In this document: in pieces, positions 1 through 11,149 of the stretch | Position numbering within the stretch: position 1 is the first letter of the stretch | How the letters are laid out: each line of letters starts with the position of its first letter | Assembly: GCA_963669155.1 (NCBI GenBank) | Contig: OZ022595.1 | Coordinates: forward strand, 5,885,642-5,949,641 | Length of the DNA: 64,000 nucleotides | From: Arbacia lixula | Taxonomy: Eukaryota > Echinodermata > Echinoidea > Arbacioida > Arbaciidae | Direction of reading: 5' to 3' | Made by a program: the position numbers and the translations under genes | The notes under the pieces: generated by a model | What the model was told of the DNA's origin: nothing | The model's input: the letters and a program-made list of their open reading frames with translations, nothing else | Database searches by the model: none

Positions 1-682
1 GACAGGAAGAACACATGTTGACCAATTAGATTTAATATTTCATACTCCGTCCTCTTTTCTTACACTTTCACTCAATAACAAACAAGTATACACTTCTTCA
101 CCAGGTGATTGATACACATTGGAACATTAAGCGTACAGGTAGTACAAAAGAAGGGTGCAATGAGAATCCTATTTTTCCAGATTGATCCAAATATAGATTA
201 CATTCAGAACAGCAGGTTGGGAGACCAGAATAGTTCCACACGAAGGGGAAATATGATAACAACTCTCTCTACATGGGAGGAGTGATTCAAACAGTCTTAA
301 TCTAGTTGTAGATGGAGAGTCCACTAACTGTCCAAGTACATTAACCATTATTACCCCAGTATAGTTTTGAGTGTTAACGCGTCTAGGAGAGGGAGAGACT
401 ACGAGCACATAGTCTTGACAAAACTCAAAGTCTTCTTGGACATGTAGACAACGTCATGAGAACTGGACACGCTGATGACCACGGAGTGATAACTGGACAC
501 GCAGAGGATGAACAGAGGAGACGCGATGACGGCGACCGGTATCAGACTCCGACCCAATTAATTAGAGTGCTCCTGCGCGTTTTCCCGTTAAGAAGTAGAA
601 GTACCATACGTACGTGAGCAAATAAAATGTTAAAAGAAAAATAAATGTAAGCATAAAACTAATGTTCTCCAATGGCATTTAG
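1..682. other. No gene recognised
   Basis: AT-rich sequence with only short chance ORFs. No repeat, RNA gene or conserved motif was recognised. The LINE reading frame that follows is blocked by a TAG at 680, so homology to it cannot be followed further left. Confidence 0.5.
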
Positions 683-1807
683 ATATGTCGGATTATAGCC
701 TATGTTGTCTTCCTAGATTTCCAAAAGGCTTTTGATACAATTGATCATGCAATATTGGTTGGTAAATTAGAACACTATGGGATAAGAGGCCTGCCTCTTA
801 AGTGGTTTAAAGATGATCTTTTTAGTAGATTTCAATTTGTGAATTATGATGGACATAGTTCTTTACAACAGATGATAACATGTGGTGTTCCTCAGGGCTC
901 CGTGCTGGGACCTACACTGTTTTTGATGTATATTAATGATTTGCCAAATTCAACACAGTACTTCAATTTCAGTCTTTTTGCCGATGATACCAATTTGTTT
1001 CATACATTTCCACCAAGATTGAATATGATCGATATGGATGTAGTTAACATGCATCTTGATAATGTGTCCATGTGGTGCAAGGTGAATAAACTTACAGTGA
1101 ATCTCTTAAAGACTAATTATTTGTTAATACGAGGGAACAGACAATCAGTAGTAACTCAAGGGGTGCTCAAAGTAGCAGGGACTGAAATAGTCCAAGTTGA
1201 TTTTGCATCGTTTGTAGGAGTTTATATAGATCAACACTTGACTTGGAAACCTCATATTGAAAGGGTTAATAAGTGTATCAGAAAGAAGGTTGGCGTTTTA
1301 TATAGATTAAGACAGTTTGTGCCAAAGCATATTTTATTATTATTGTATAAGACATTAATCCAACCGCATTTGACATATGGAATTGAGGTTTGGGGAAGTA
1401 ATTATGAAACGACAATGAAGTGTTTATTACTAAGCCAAAAAATGGCACTAAGAATCATAACCTTTAGTCCAATCAGGACTCATTCAAAACCAATATTTCA
1501 GGAGTTAAAATTATTGAGTGTGTATCAACTCCATAAACTATCTATCTGTGTTTTTATGTATCAATTATTGAATGGTAAATTGCCGCATTCCCTAATTCAG
1601 TATTGTAGTTTTATAGAACACCAATACGAGACAAGACAAAGGGAAAGTAAGAAGTTGAATGTGCCTAAGGTTAGGACTACACAGGGAAAATTTTCAGTTT
1701 CATTCAGAGGCACATGCTTCTGGAATGATTTACCCCTATCCATACGGGAGAAAGCATCAGTGTGTTGCTTTCGTAAAACTCTAATATCTCAAATGTTAAT
1801 GGAATAA
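683..1807 (+). CDS. LINE reverse transcriptase, C-terminal part (partial)
   Basis: The frame is open from 683, ahead of any ATG, so the start is a truncation point and not a start codon. It opens with RT motif A (FLDFQKAFDTIDH, about 710-748). It continues with the GVPQGSVLGPTLF block (about 884-922), the catalytic FADD box (about 977-988), and the thumb/connection region with KLTVN and PHLTYGIEVWG. It ends near FWNDLPLSIR, a usual LINE ORF2 terminus. From 683 to 1807 there is no stop or frameshift, so the copy is young or well preserved, but it lacks the endonuclease and RT fingers and cannot be autonomous. It would copy LINE RNA at nicked chromosomal DNA. No host function is suggested. Confidence 0.88.
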   Translation: MCRIIAYVVFLDFQKAFDTIDHAILVGKLEHYGIRGLPLKWFKDDLFSRFQFVNYDGHSSLQQMITCGVPQGSVLGPTLFLMYINDLPNSTQYFNFSLFADDTNLFHTFPPRLNMIDMDVVNMHLDNVSMWCKVNKLTVNLLKTNYLLIRGNRQSVVTQGVLKVAGTEIVQVDFASFVGVYIDQHLTWKPHIERVNKCIRKKVGVLYRLRQFVPKHILLLLYKTLIQPHLTYGIEVWGSNYETTMKCLLLSQKMALRIITFSPIRTHSKPIFQELKLLSVYQLHKLSICVFMYQLLNGKLPHSLIQYCSFIEHQYETRQRESKKLNVPKVRTTQGKFSVSFRGTCFWNDLPLSIREKASVCCFRKTLISQMLME

Positions 1808-2310
1808 TTCGTTGTTGTTGCTTTTTAAACCAGAGTTCTTGCCTTTTTATAAAGATTGTGTTAGATAATCCTTTATCTTTTTATTTAGTTATAGATACCA
1901 AAGCACTTATATTTATATTTAATCACAAAATATATTTTATACTAGATGTAGAATAGCTTATTCATTAGCTATGTATTCAACATAGTATTTAGTGCATAGT
2001 ATGTAGATAGTATGTAGATAGAACATAGCATGTATTCAACATTTCTTCATTATATTGTATTATCATTTGTCTCGTAAAACTCGATATGTTAAATGTTAGT
2101 GAAATTAATTGTTTTGAACTTTTAACCAAGGTTCTTGCCTTTCTTGTAAACATTGTGTTTGATAATCCTTAATCATTTTATTTAATAACGATACCAAAGC
2201 TTTGTATGTAATCACAGAATATATTTTACACAATATGTTTAATAGCTAGTAGCGTAAGTACGTATTCAACATTTATTCATACTGTATTCTCAATCTTATG
2301 TGTATTAATG
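1769..2310 (+). repeat. Tandem duplication inside the LINE 3' end
   Basis: Two diverged units of about 250-300 bases. The first begins at CGTAAAACTCTAATATC, inside the last codons of the ORF, and runs to about 2068. The second begins at CGTAAAACTCGATATGTT (about 2074) and runs to about 2310. Shared landmarks in order are GTTCTTGCCTTT, GATAATCCTT, GATACCAAAGC, AATCACA.AATATATTTTA and GTATTCAACAT. The divergence suggests the doubling predates this insertion and belongs to the family consensus, or is an old local event. Confidence 0.7.
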
Positions 2311-2460
2311 GTACCAGACCCGATTAGCATTTCATGCTATTTTCTGGTTCCATTTATCCTCTTAATACTTTTGTTAAACTTTCAGTTTCGCAATGTTTTG
2401 TAATATATACTTTTTATTTGGATAATAAAACATCAAACTCAAACTCAAACTCAAACTCAA

Positions 2461-5400
2461 TTGTTATGTCTTGTTTTTCCAGACCAGAGTGTTGCTTCAG
2501 TGAGAATGTGTGGTGGTTTGTGCAAGGATATTCAGGTCAGTCAACCATTAAAATATTAATGTCTGGATCCTAGCATATTACATACAGACCAGAACAACAA
2601 AGGGACTCCCCAACCACTAATGCTATGGCTTACATTCATATCCTTTTAGGTATACTTTACATTTCCATTAGCAATCCATAAGGACCCCCTCCTAGCCCCC
2701 CCCCCCCCCCGCCCCCTCCAACTCTTCCTTATCATTCGATCTGCTGGAGGGCAAAGCACCTTTGTGAGAACGTATTGATGTGTCGAATTGTCAGCCGAGA
2801 TGGCATTTCCATACTCATCATAGCTCATTTGTAACATAAATCTGAATGTAAATTCTCAATTTCAAATGGGACTTGGAATTCTAATAAGAGTTACCTTTGA
2901 AAGCCCAAATGGTAAACATGAATCACCAAAGGGCCGATAGGAGAGTGGGTGTTGAATGTAAATCGTACGATTGGCACATTTCCATATCAATGGACATGCC
3001 TTGATATTTAAAACAAAGCCAGAGCACCCGCCTGTCTGGAAAGGCAAAGTGGATCGGAAAAAATAAAAATTGAATCACAATTCCGGCCGTCGCGCTTTAA
3101 CCCCTTCAATACGGGCGATATAAATATTATTTTGAAACATAAAACGTCCAAAACCTACATTAAATATGCTCATAACTTTGTATACTTCATGTAAAACTAC
3201 CTGCAATTACTTGTAACATCCTCGCATGTTTGTAGACAATGCAAACATATTCCTTAGGCATAATTTGCATAGCCAAGAAATTATTGACAGAGTGATTTTG
3301 CCGTTTAAAACACCTGTGGTATTATTTTTACCTATGATGTCACAAAAAGAATCGTGATCTGGAGGATTTCGTGGGGCTCCGCAGTATACCGAGAAAGAGA
3401 TTAAACATTGTTTTAACATACATGTATATGATAAATATTCATGACATCATCGTAATAATGTGATAGAGAGTGAAAGGAGCGACCCACTTCATAATGCCAC
3501 TTCTGCACATTTGAAGGCTGTATAATTCTTGTGTCTGTTTTGCAATTGCTGCGGTGAAGCTACAACCCACGCTCTAATTGAAATATAATGGTTCATATAC
3601 TTCCACTTCTATTTTACAAGGATATCATGGAATCAAAAATATACAGCGGAATCAATATTTTAGCAACATTTGCTTTGCTTTCTTTTCCTTAATCGTGCCT
3701 TTTTTGTTATATTAAAGTAATTCATCGAAGAAGTGATATTTGTGATATAATTTATAGTACGTGATATATGAGATTTTACATCATATTTTAAAGTGAAACT
3801 ACAATCCTCTATATAAATAAAAATCATATTAATCAATGATATAGTTAAGAAATAGAGAGAGTAGTCCTACAAAACGAATGCTAATGCGCCTCTAGATGGC
3901 AGCAAGCAAAATTATTCATATAGCTCTATAAACTATGGCCACACGTTATTATTTCCCCATAGACGTTGTAAACAATGAAAATGTAACAAAAAAAAAACAT
4001 GTGAAAATAGAATCAACATGCTTTCCAAATGTTGTTCACGTGTAGCTTACTGATTTGTCTTTGGCTCATGCAAATTGGAAGGGTAGGTCTTCGGTGCAAT
4101 TTTTTGGTTAAAAGTGTGAAACTGAGGCTACCATCCGATTGACCTTAAAATCTTGTTTGTGCACCTTCGTTAAGCCCCCACATTTGTATCAAGGGACATA
4201 ATTTTGTGCCAACCCATTGCACTGTTCGCGAGCAGAACTAGCTACTCTTATGATTATGTGAAAGCAGTTGCTGAAAGATGTTCAAATTATTTTGTATGAA
4301 TATTCTTTTGAATGATCATGTCAACTTTGCTACGCTTTAGGGACTTTCCCCAAATCGAATTACAAGTGTGCAGCCATACAGAGCTAGTTAATGGACATTT
4401 TACTGAACTACTGAACTGAACTGAACTTGATGACAGTGTTTGGTTATGGTCTACGTACCTGAACAATATTTTTGAATATATATTTTTTTCATTACCGTCA
4501 TTACTTTTTAAGAAGAGTGGTCAAAGAGATTCATTTGACCTGTTTAAACATTTATGAAAGATGCGTTCGCGTATTATGTGTGAGGTTGTTTTTAAGCACA
4601 TTTCATTGTTGTTGCTATTTGGTGATTTAAGGAGCGTTTCTCAATCACACTCGATTATGTCCACGTCGGCTTCATGGTTGTTAGTTGAACGATACATGGG
4701 TGTGCGATATTGTGTGCGTCATTTGTGAGTCGACGACATTGTGAATATTTAGTTTGTTTGCTTAGTTTACTATTTTAGAAGGCACATCGTTAATAATTTT
4801 TGTTAGAGATGAATTTATGTTCATAAGATGTATATTGTGATTATTACTGTTGAAATCTTTATTCGCCATTGATACAATTTTGTACTTGTACATATGTAAT
4901 ACACATAAATCCCAGAGAGCAATTTGTGTGACACAGAAGGAGTAAAGGAGGAAGGTGGTAAAGTATGACTTGCACGGTTAATTATATTTGCGAATAATGT
5001 TATTTGCGCGAGTTGGTTCCTTTAACAGTCACGTCTGTTCCTCTACTACGCACGGAATCCCGAGCATCACTCGGCCAAAAATCGTTTTGGAACGTTTTTT
5101 CAACGATGTTAACAGCATCCACAATGCCGCATGCTCAAGTGAACCCTACCTTCCCCTCTCCAAATATATTCCTTTTGATTTGGCTTTCCGCTAGTTTTTA
5201 AAAGTTAGATTATCACTTTTGATGTGTAACTTTAAGCATTGTAAAGTAAACCAATCACACGCAGTGGATATGTATTAGGTTCTTAATTTAATGATATCAT
5301 TACGCTAACATCTTTGAACAAATAATGTTAATTCACATAAGAGAGCAACAGACGGAACGTTGCTAATCTTTTGACATCATGTGATGTCATATTTGTATTT

Positions 5401-5640
5401 TTAGAAAAAGAGGCTGCATGTTTTTCATATCATATTCTTAATAAAACGAAAGTACATGTTTTCCACAAATTAATGTGATATACTACTTCAAAATTATGCA
5501 GTAATAAGACAATTATTTGAAATAAAACATTGTTTTTACGTATATATAAAATGTTAACCATTTAGCAGTACGCTTGTATTGCAGAAAAGTATGTAAGACC
5601 GCAAATTTAAAGGCAAATATGAGGCACTGAGACCATCCTA
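2461..5640. other. Intergenic, no gene supported
   Basis: Low-GC sequence with short ORFs that have no recognisable motif. A C-tract interrupted by one G lies near 2696-2714. The 68- and 65-codon ORFs at 4988-5201 overlap in different frames and look like chance. No RNA gene was recognised. Confidence 0.5.
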
Positions 5641-5680
5641 TATTTTAAAAATTTTTTGGATTCAAGTTGTCGACCTCCCC

Positions 5681-6662
5681 GTGGTGAATCCTGTGAACTG
5701 GCGCAAGTCAGGCGAACGACAACAACCAGAGTTAGTAGAACTAACATCAACGAACTTCTTCTACACGATGGACCGTCAGCCACAGCAGACTAGAACCAAC
5801 CCAGAGCATGTGCCCTTATCAGGGCAGGCACCTACGGATGCCGTACGGGCTAGTATCTCCCTGCTGCAGCTGAACGTAGAGGGCCTAACCAAGGCCAAAA
5901 TCACCATCATTGAGCACTTGCTGGAGACCAACAAAGTCAGTGTTGTCCTGTTGCAAGAGACCCCTATCAGCGACAGCGCTCGTCTTAAGATCCCTGGATA
6001 TACCTTAGCAGCTCACACTGAAAGCGACATCCATGGGATCGCCACCTTTGTGCGGAATTCGGCCAAGTGGAAAGCAGTAGCAGCCTCTGCCTCCGACTCT
6101 GACCTGGAGTGGACAGCAACCCAGGTGGAAGGTGTGACTGTAATTAATGTCTACAAGCCACCGCAAACTAGACTACTCGAAGACTCCATCCCAACATTTG
6201 ATCAACCGTGCATGTACGCTGGTGATTTCAACTGCCAGAGTACAACGTGGGGTTACCGCACGACTACCCCAGACGGTTCTGCTCTCGAAGACTGGGCCTC
6301 AGCCTCTGGTGTTCACCTTCTGCATGACCCGAAAGAGCCCGACAGCTTTCGCTCTGGTCGCTGGAACACACCATCTAATCCTGACCTAGCCTTTGTCAAC
6401 CTAAATGGCTCCTCCCCGCACCGTTCAGTTTTGGACCCTTTTCCTAAGTCACAGCATAGACCATCACTCATCATCCCGGAGAACCCTATTGAGCCAATCT
6501 CTTCCAGACCCATAACGCGATGGAACTTCAGAAAGGCCAACTGGAATCAGTTCAGAGAACTGGTTGAGTCTGGATCAGACATCCTCCCTCCTCCTACTAA
6601 CGGGAATTTGGACAATGCCTATTCTGCCTTCTGCAAACTTCTAACCAACTCGGCTTGCCACA
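5681..6662 (+). CDS. LINE apurinic-type endonuclease domain
   Basis: Nicks target DNA to prime reverse transcription. The frame runs back to at least 5663; the first clear ATG is at 5768 (MDRQPQQ), while GTG 5681 begins a longer reading. The endonuclease starts at LLQLNVEGLTK (active-site Asn), then LLQET (metal-binding Glu), AGDFNCQSTTWG (Asp/Asn pair) and SNPDLAFV. It ends with SQHRPSLI where most relatives have SDHRP; the sister copy at 18.5 kb also has SQ, so this is a family trait and not local damage. The frame is lost at about 6662, where a deletion joins it to the RT frame. Confidence in the domain is high; this copy cannot make a continuous EN-RT protein. Confidence 0.85.
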
Positions 6663-8693
6663 GAGCTGACAAACCACCTAGATCAGAAGCGGAGGGAACG
6701 CTGGGAAGAGACAGTCCAAGGCATTGACTTTACCCATTCTAGCAGGCTGGCTTGGATGACCCTTAACCGTCTCACTGGCCGCAGCTCCCGTCCCAAGCAT
6801 TGCCCTGTCACAGCAAACTCCATCGCACACCAGCTGCTAGCTAATGGTAACTTTGAGAATGCAGACAAAGACTATGCCCGGCTTGTCAAACGTGAAACTT
6901 CAAGCCTCTGGAATGCCCCTGGCGTAGATGGTTTCCTCTCCAAACCCTTCACATCTGCTGAGCTAGCACTGGTTATCTCCCAACTGAAATGTGGGAAAGC
7001 CCAAGGCCCGGATAACATCTTCCCAGAATTCTTAAAGCACTGCGGTCCCAAGAGCCTGGACTGGCTCCGTGAATTCTACTCGACCTGTCTCACTGGGCTG
7101 CACATCCCAAAGATCTGGAGGAAATCTACTGTCATAGCCCTCCTGAAACCCAACAAGCCTGCAGAGGATCCCAAGAGCTACACACCAATCTCACTCCTGT
7201 GTGTGCCATTCAAACTTCTCGAGAGACTCCTTCTGGCCCGGCTCAACCCAGTGGTCGATCCCCAACTTCCAGATGAGCAAGCAGGCTTCCGTTGTGGCCG
7301 GTGTACCACCCACCAGATTGTCAAGCTCACCAATGATATCGAGGAGAGCTTTGAAAAATGCAACAAGGCAGGCGCTGTTCTAGTGGACCTCACTGCAGCT
7401 TACGACACAGTGTGGCATCATGGTTTGACACTTAAGCTTCTCCGCACCATCCCAGACCGTCACCTAGTGCGGTTCCTCACAACAATCCTGGCGAACCGTA
7501 GCTTCGTAGTCAAGACCAGCGATGGACAAAGTAGCCGAACACGCCGCTTACGGAACGGGGTGCCCCAGGGCTCAGTTCTGTCCCCCATGCTCTTCAATGT
7601 GTACATCAGCGACCTACCTTGCACAGCTTCACGACAGTATGGCTACGCAGATGACCTGGCACTGTTGTATACTGATAGGAACTGGAACAAAGTAGAGAGC
7701 GCGCTTACAGCAGACATGGGGCTACTCACAGACTACCTCAAGATGTGGAGACTCAAGCTAAGCGTTGCCAAGACTACTGTAACTGCCTTCCATCTCAACA
7801 CAAAGGAAGCCAAGCGACAATTGACTGTTCATTGTAACGGGACACCCCTACCGAACAATCCCCACCCAACGTACCTCGGAGTAAAACTGGACCGTCAGCT
7901 GACGTACAGACAGCACCTCGAAGCCCAACGAGCAAAAGTGTCGGCAAGGAACAACTTGCTGCGTCGCCTGGCTGGTACAGCATGGGGTGCATCCACATCC
8001 ACCCTTCGCACAGGAGCCCTAGCCCTGGTCTACAGCTCTGCTGAATATGCTGCGCAAGCGTGGTGCAGGAGTACCCACACCAAAAAGCTGGACTGTGCCC
8101 TGAATGACACCATGCGGCTCATCACTGGTTGTCTCCGTCCTACACCGACAGATCTCCTCCCAGTCCTCGCTGGAATCGCACCACCAAGGCTACGACGTGA
8201 GAGCCTAATGGACAAGCTCACAACCAAATCCCTTGCCGATGCTGAACACCTCCTACACAAAACCACGACTGAATCCCTGAACCTAGGCGGCCAACGCCTC
8301 CGATCGCGCCGACCTTTCTCCCGTCATGCAGCTGCCCTCAGCAGATCCGACTTTAGCCTGCTGCAAGAGTGGGAATGGTGCTGGGAAGGGACGGCTCGCC
8401 CAAGGCAATTCACTGTCCCCCCTGGCATCAAAGCTCCTGCTGGCTCGGACCTACCTCGGAGGAAGTGGGTCACACTGAACCGGCTACGGACTGGGGTTGG
8501 TAGATTCAATGCCAACATGTACCGATGGAAACTCAGGGATTCACCGGCATGCACCTGTGGTGCAGACGAGCAGACGGCAGATCATATCCTGTACCACTGT
8601 CCCGACCTCCAACCCCCTGACGGGATGACTGATCTGTCGTGCCCAAAAGACGAACAAGTGAACTGGCTTACGCAGCTCCAAGAAATAGCTTGA
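6663..8693 (+). CDS. LINE reverse transcriptase domain and C-terminal zinc knuckle
   Basis: The RT reading frame starts at about 6663 with LTNHLDQKRRERW, upstream of the ATG at 6756, and is open to TGA 8693. Visible in order are APGVDG and KAQGPDNIFPEFLKH (fingers), LTAAYDTVWH (motif A), NGVPQGSVLSPMLFNVYISD (motif B), GYADDLALLY (catalytic YADD) and YLGVKLD (thumb). A Cys-rich end, CTCGADEQTADHILYHCP, probably serves as a nucleic-acid binding knuckle. All catalytic residues are present. The frame differs from that of the endonuclease because of the deletion at about 6662, so the copy is probably dead in cis but could still yield an RT fragment. Confidence 0.9.
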   Translation, partial: ELTNHLDQKRRERWEETVQGIDFTHSSRLAWMTLNRLTGRSSRPKHCPVTANSIAHQLLANGNFENADKDYARLVKRETSSLWNAPGVDGFLSKPFTSAELALVISQLKCGKAQGPDNIFPEFLKHCGPKSLDWLREFYSTCLTGLHIPKIWRKSTVIALLKPNKPAEDPKSYTPISLLCVPFKLLERLLLARLNPVVDPQLPDEQAGFRCGRCTTHQIVKLTNDIEESFEKCNKAGAVLVDLTAAYDTVWHHGLTLKLLRTIPDRHLVRFLTTILANRSFVVKTSDGQSSRTRRLRNGVPQGSVLSPMLFNVYISDLPCTASRQYGYADDLALLYTDRNWNKVESALTADMGLLTDYLKMWRLKLSVAKTTVTAFHLNTKEAKRQLTVHCNGTPLPNNPHPTYLGVKLDRQLTYRQHLEAQRAKVSARNNLLRRLAGTAWGASTSTLRTGALALVYSSAEYAAQAWCRSTHTKKLDCALNDTMRLITGCLRPTPTDLLPVLAGIAPPRLRRESLMDKLTTKSLADAEHLLHKTTTESLNLGGQRLRSRRPFSRHAAALSRSDFSLLQEWEWCWEGTARPRQFTVPPGIKAPAGSDLPRRKWVTLNRLRTGVGRFNANMYRWKLRDSPACTCGADEQTADHILYHCPDLQPPDGMTDLSCPKDEQVNWLTQLQEIA

Positions 8694-8726
8694 TGTTCTA
8701 CTACCTCACACGAAAGAAGATTTTAA

Positions 8727-9209
8727 AATTCGATACACACCAGACTCCGACACGTATTGACTACGACATGAACAATGTGATTTGTGCAGCAAAGCATGTT
8801 TATTGGCGTGGATATGGCATCACAACAATCGTGATTTCAGTACGGGTGATGATCAAAGAAGGGGATGGAAATTCACACTGTTTTTATAAACACGTTTTGT
8901 CTTGAAAATTGTGTTGCTTTTTATATCAGTGCTCATTATCACTTGGATTTAAACAAGAATCTCGGCCTTACCATGTAAACATGATTGTGGTTCAAACTTT
9001 CAGTAATAATGTTAGTTATTACTGCGTACAGATTGAAGAAAAAGCTTTCTTTAATGATTAATGTCCGTCTATAGAAGCTAAATGTGTATTTCATCGATAA
9101 TATTTAAATCACTTAACATTGAATCACAATTGGGCATTTATCTCTTCTTTACGAAACAAAAACACTCTGAATTTATTTTCACAAGTAATGTGTATTAAAC
9201 AGCAGAAAT

Positions 9210-9241
<32 letters not shown>

Positions 9242-9937
9242 TATATATATACATGTTTATATTTTTGTCTCTAATTTGCATATTCATTTGTTGCATTTTC
9301 CTTTCCCAACGAAGAGATTTTATTGCTTCGAACCAAAACAAGTCGTTTTCCTACAACAAACAGTGACAAACAATGACAATCACAAATGCATTACTGAATT
9401 ATATTTACGTGCATTCAAATTAGGCTCTGGACTTGAACTGTAGTCAATGAATGCAAAATATAGCGATTCTGTGTTCTATAACATCTGATTACAATATTCT
9501 ATTATTGATGATTTATATTTCCAAATGATGGTAACATGTTACACTGCGTACGGTTATACAATACTTGTTTCTTCTCAATCATACCGCAATTCAACGACGT
9601 TCCATCTAATCTACGATATATTTTCTTTAACAAGTTTTACGTTGACGCAAGTTTGAAAAATTCATTTCTCTAATTGGGACCATACCGAATGAGTGCAATG
9701 GCATTCACACATACGTATATCCAGAGTCTCACAGTTTGACTGTCAAAAGGAACATTCGATTTCATTGACTTATTTGAAGTTGGATACTAGATAACCAGTA
9801 TTTGATTCAAATATTTTTTGCCTGAAGGGAAATCAAACAGAACGGTTTTCAAAATAAGCCGAAGCTTGGTGTTATGCAGTAACCTTCATGTTAATTACAT
9901 TGTATAGATGATAAAGTGGATGAGGGACAGAGAAATT

Positions 9938-9969
<32 letters not shown>

Positions 9970-10905
9970 CGGAGAGAGAGGGAGAGAATAAAATGCTTGA
10001 AAAGATAATTCTCCCAAATATTAACTGCGCTATGAACATCGATAGCATTATGAACATAGTGCCAAGGCTGAGAAGTTAACTGCTCGATAAACTTATTTGT
10101 ACAAATATCTGTTATTTTTTTATTTTGATAAAACTTACAATTCGAGGAACATTAATAGTATGATAATACTTCCAAAGAAAGAAACAAAAATAGTTGTCAC
10201 TAATATCCGTGTGAATAATACAGTGAGATCTAACCATGTCTAATATATTAGTTAGAATGCGATCTAATAGGCTGGCTGAATCACAACATACTCAAGTATA
10301 AACACTCGTATTGATGTGGAATAAAGAATAGATACTGTTGACTTGATTCAAACGCTTTGTATCATTAATTAAGGATAGCTTTTTGAAATCACATTTTTTT
10401 TTACATCTCCAAAAGTGAGATCATGATGAAAACTATCCAGAGATATAACCAATTTATTAAAGTATGCGAATACTCCAATTGTATTGTCAGCAGGTCGATA
10501 CCATGATAAAAAGATGAGTTGTTAACCGTGACCGCTTGAAATCAATAAAGGTATTGCTTCCAACCATGTGAGACATGTATGCTGTAATATTAAAAAAATC
10601 AGATTATTCCTGACATATATTGCCCCACCTCCCCCATTCATATTCCTTTTTTACGTACTGAATGGAAATTATGAATATTAATTTCTTTGTCGAGCACTGA
10701 TTTACCAAGCCACGTCCTATTGACATACTTAACTACAAACGTGTTGATATAGTTCAGGAAGATTTGTGAGCAGGCTTCGAATGTTTAAACGTAAAACCTT
10801 TAAACCGTTTTGTTGAAGCTGATCAGATAGTTTATCGGAAAGTTATTTCCAACTGCATCGTTGACGTTGAGTGTTTGAAAACTTCTAAAGTGATGGGGGC
10901 CTGCC
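8727..10905. other. Intergenic with two simple repeats
   Basis: No gene is supported. A (TA)n tract lies at about 9213-9239, with a shorter one just after it. A purine GA-rich tract lies at about 9936-9985. The ORF at 9872-10057 on the minus strand is only the translation of the GA repeat. Confidence 0.6.
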
Positions 10906-10909
10906 AGGA

Positions 10910-11107
10910 ATCACTTTGTGTCAGTAACGCAGGTAGGTGCATAACTATATATTTTGTGCATTCCCAATTGAAAACATGATGAAATGGATTATCACGGTCC
11001 TTCCTACTCATACTGACACAAGAAATGTGGTCCCATTCGTGACAGGTTGTACATCGTATCCTTTGATTATGCTTTACTGCTTTGTTACAAATAACGCAAT
11101 CGAAACC
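10910..11107 (-). pseudogene. PHD-like zinc finger remnant of LINE type
   Basis: An antisense ORF contains FDCVICNKAVKHNQRIRC, then CTTCHEWDHISC and W-E-C about 20 residues on. This C-x2-C...C-x2-C-x4-H-x2-C...W-x-C layout is that of the PHD fingers found at the N-terminus of some invertebrate LINE proteins, where WxCxxC is followed by HLPF-like residues. Here the last Cys position reads Tyr (WECTKY), which would break zinc binding. No RT follows nearby, so it is a short orphan fragment. It could instead be part of a host PHD gene; the LP motif after the finger favours LINE origin. Confidence 0.45.
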
Positions 11108-11149
11108 CTTCACCATACTCAACAGACTAAAACAAAACAAAGCAAAACA

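Larger units (their letters stand above)
683..2460 (+). mobile_element. 5'-truncated L2/CR1-group LINE with 3' UTR and short tandem tail
   Basis: A non-LTR retrotransposon copy that starts inside its reverse-transcriptase domain. After the stop at 1807 come about 650 bases of AT-rich 3' UTR, part of which is tandemly duplicated. The copy ends in ATAATAAAACATC followed by four ACTCAA units (about 2432-2457), the type of short tandem tail used by CR1/L2-group LINEs in place of poly-A. The 5' truncation is typical of incomplete target-primed reverse transcription. No target-site duplication was recognised. The clade is judged by motif memory and is approximate. Confidence 0.8.
5653..8720 (+). 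mobile_element. Nearly full-length LINE with endonuclease and RT
   Basis: A GC-richer block in AT-rich surroundings, encoding an AP-type endonuclease followed by reverse transcriptase. It ends just after the RT stop at CACACGAAAGAAG. The 11-12 bases ATTTTAAAA(A)TT occur both at about 5642 and at 8720, a candidate target-site duplication, though weak because it is AT-only. A second, antisense copy at 17522-19215 shows that the element has an internal deletion between the EN and RT domains. A separate gag-like ORF1 is not visible. The clade is judged from memory to be in the Jockey/I/Nimb-like range. Confidence 0.85.

Noticed and set aside
2483..2535. Possible 53-base exon (TTTTTCCAG acceptor, CAG/GTCAGT donor) reading SVRMCGGLCKDIQ, a little like a WSC core
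   Set aside because: Too short, no partner exon on this strand, and two frames are open, so no gene can be supported.
4988..5201. Overlapping 65- and 68-codon ORFs
   Set aside because: No motif, two frames compete, no splice or promoter context.
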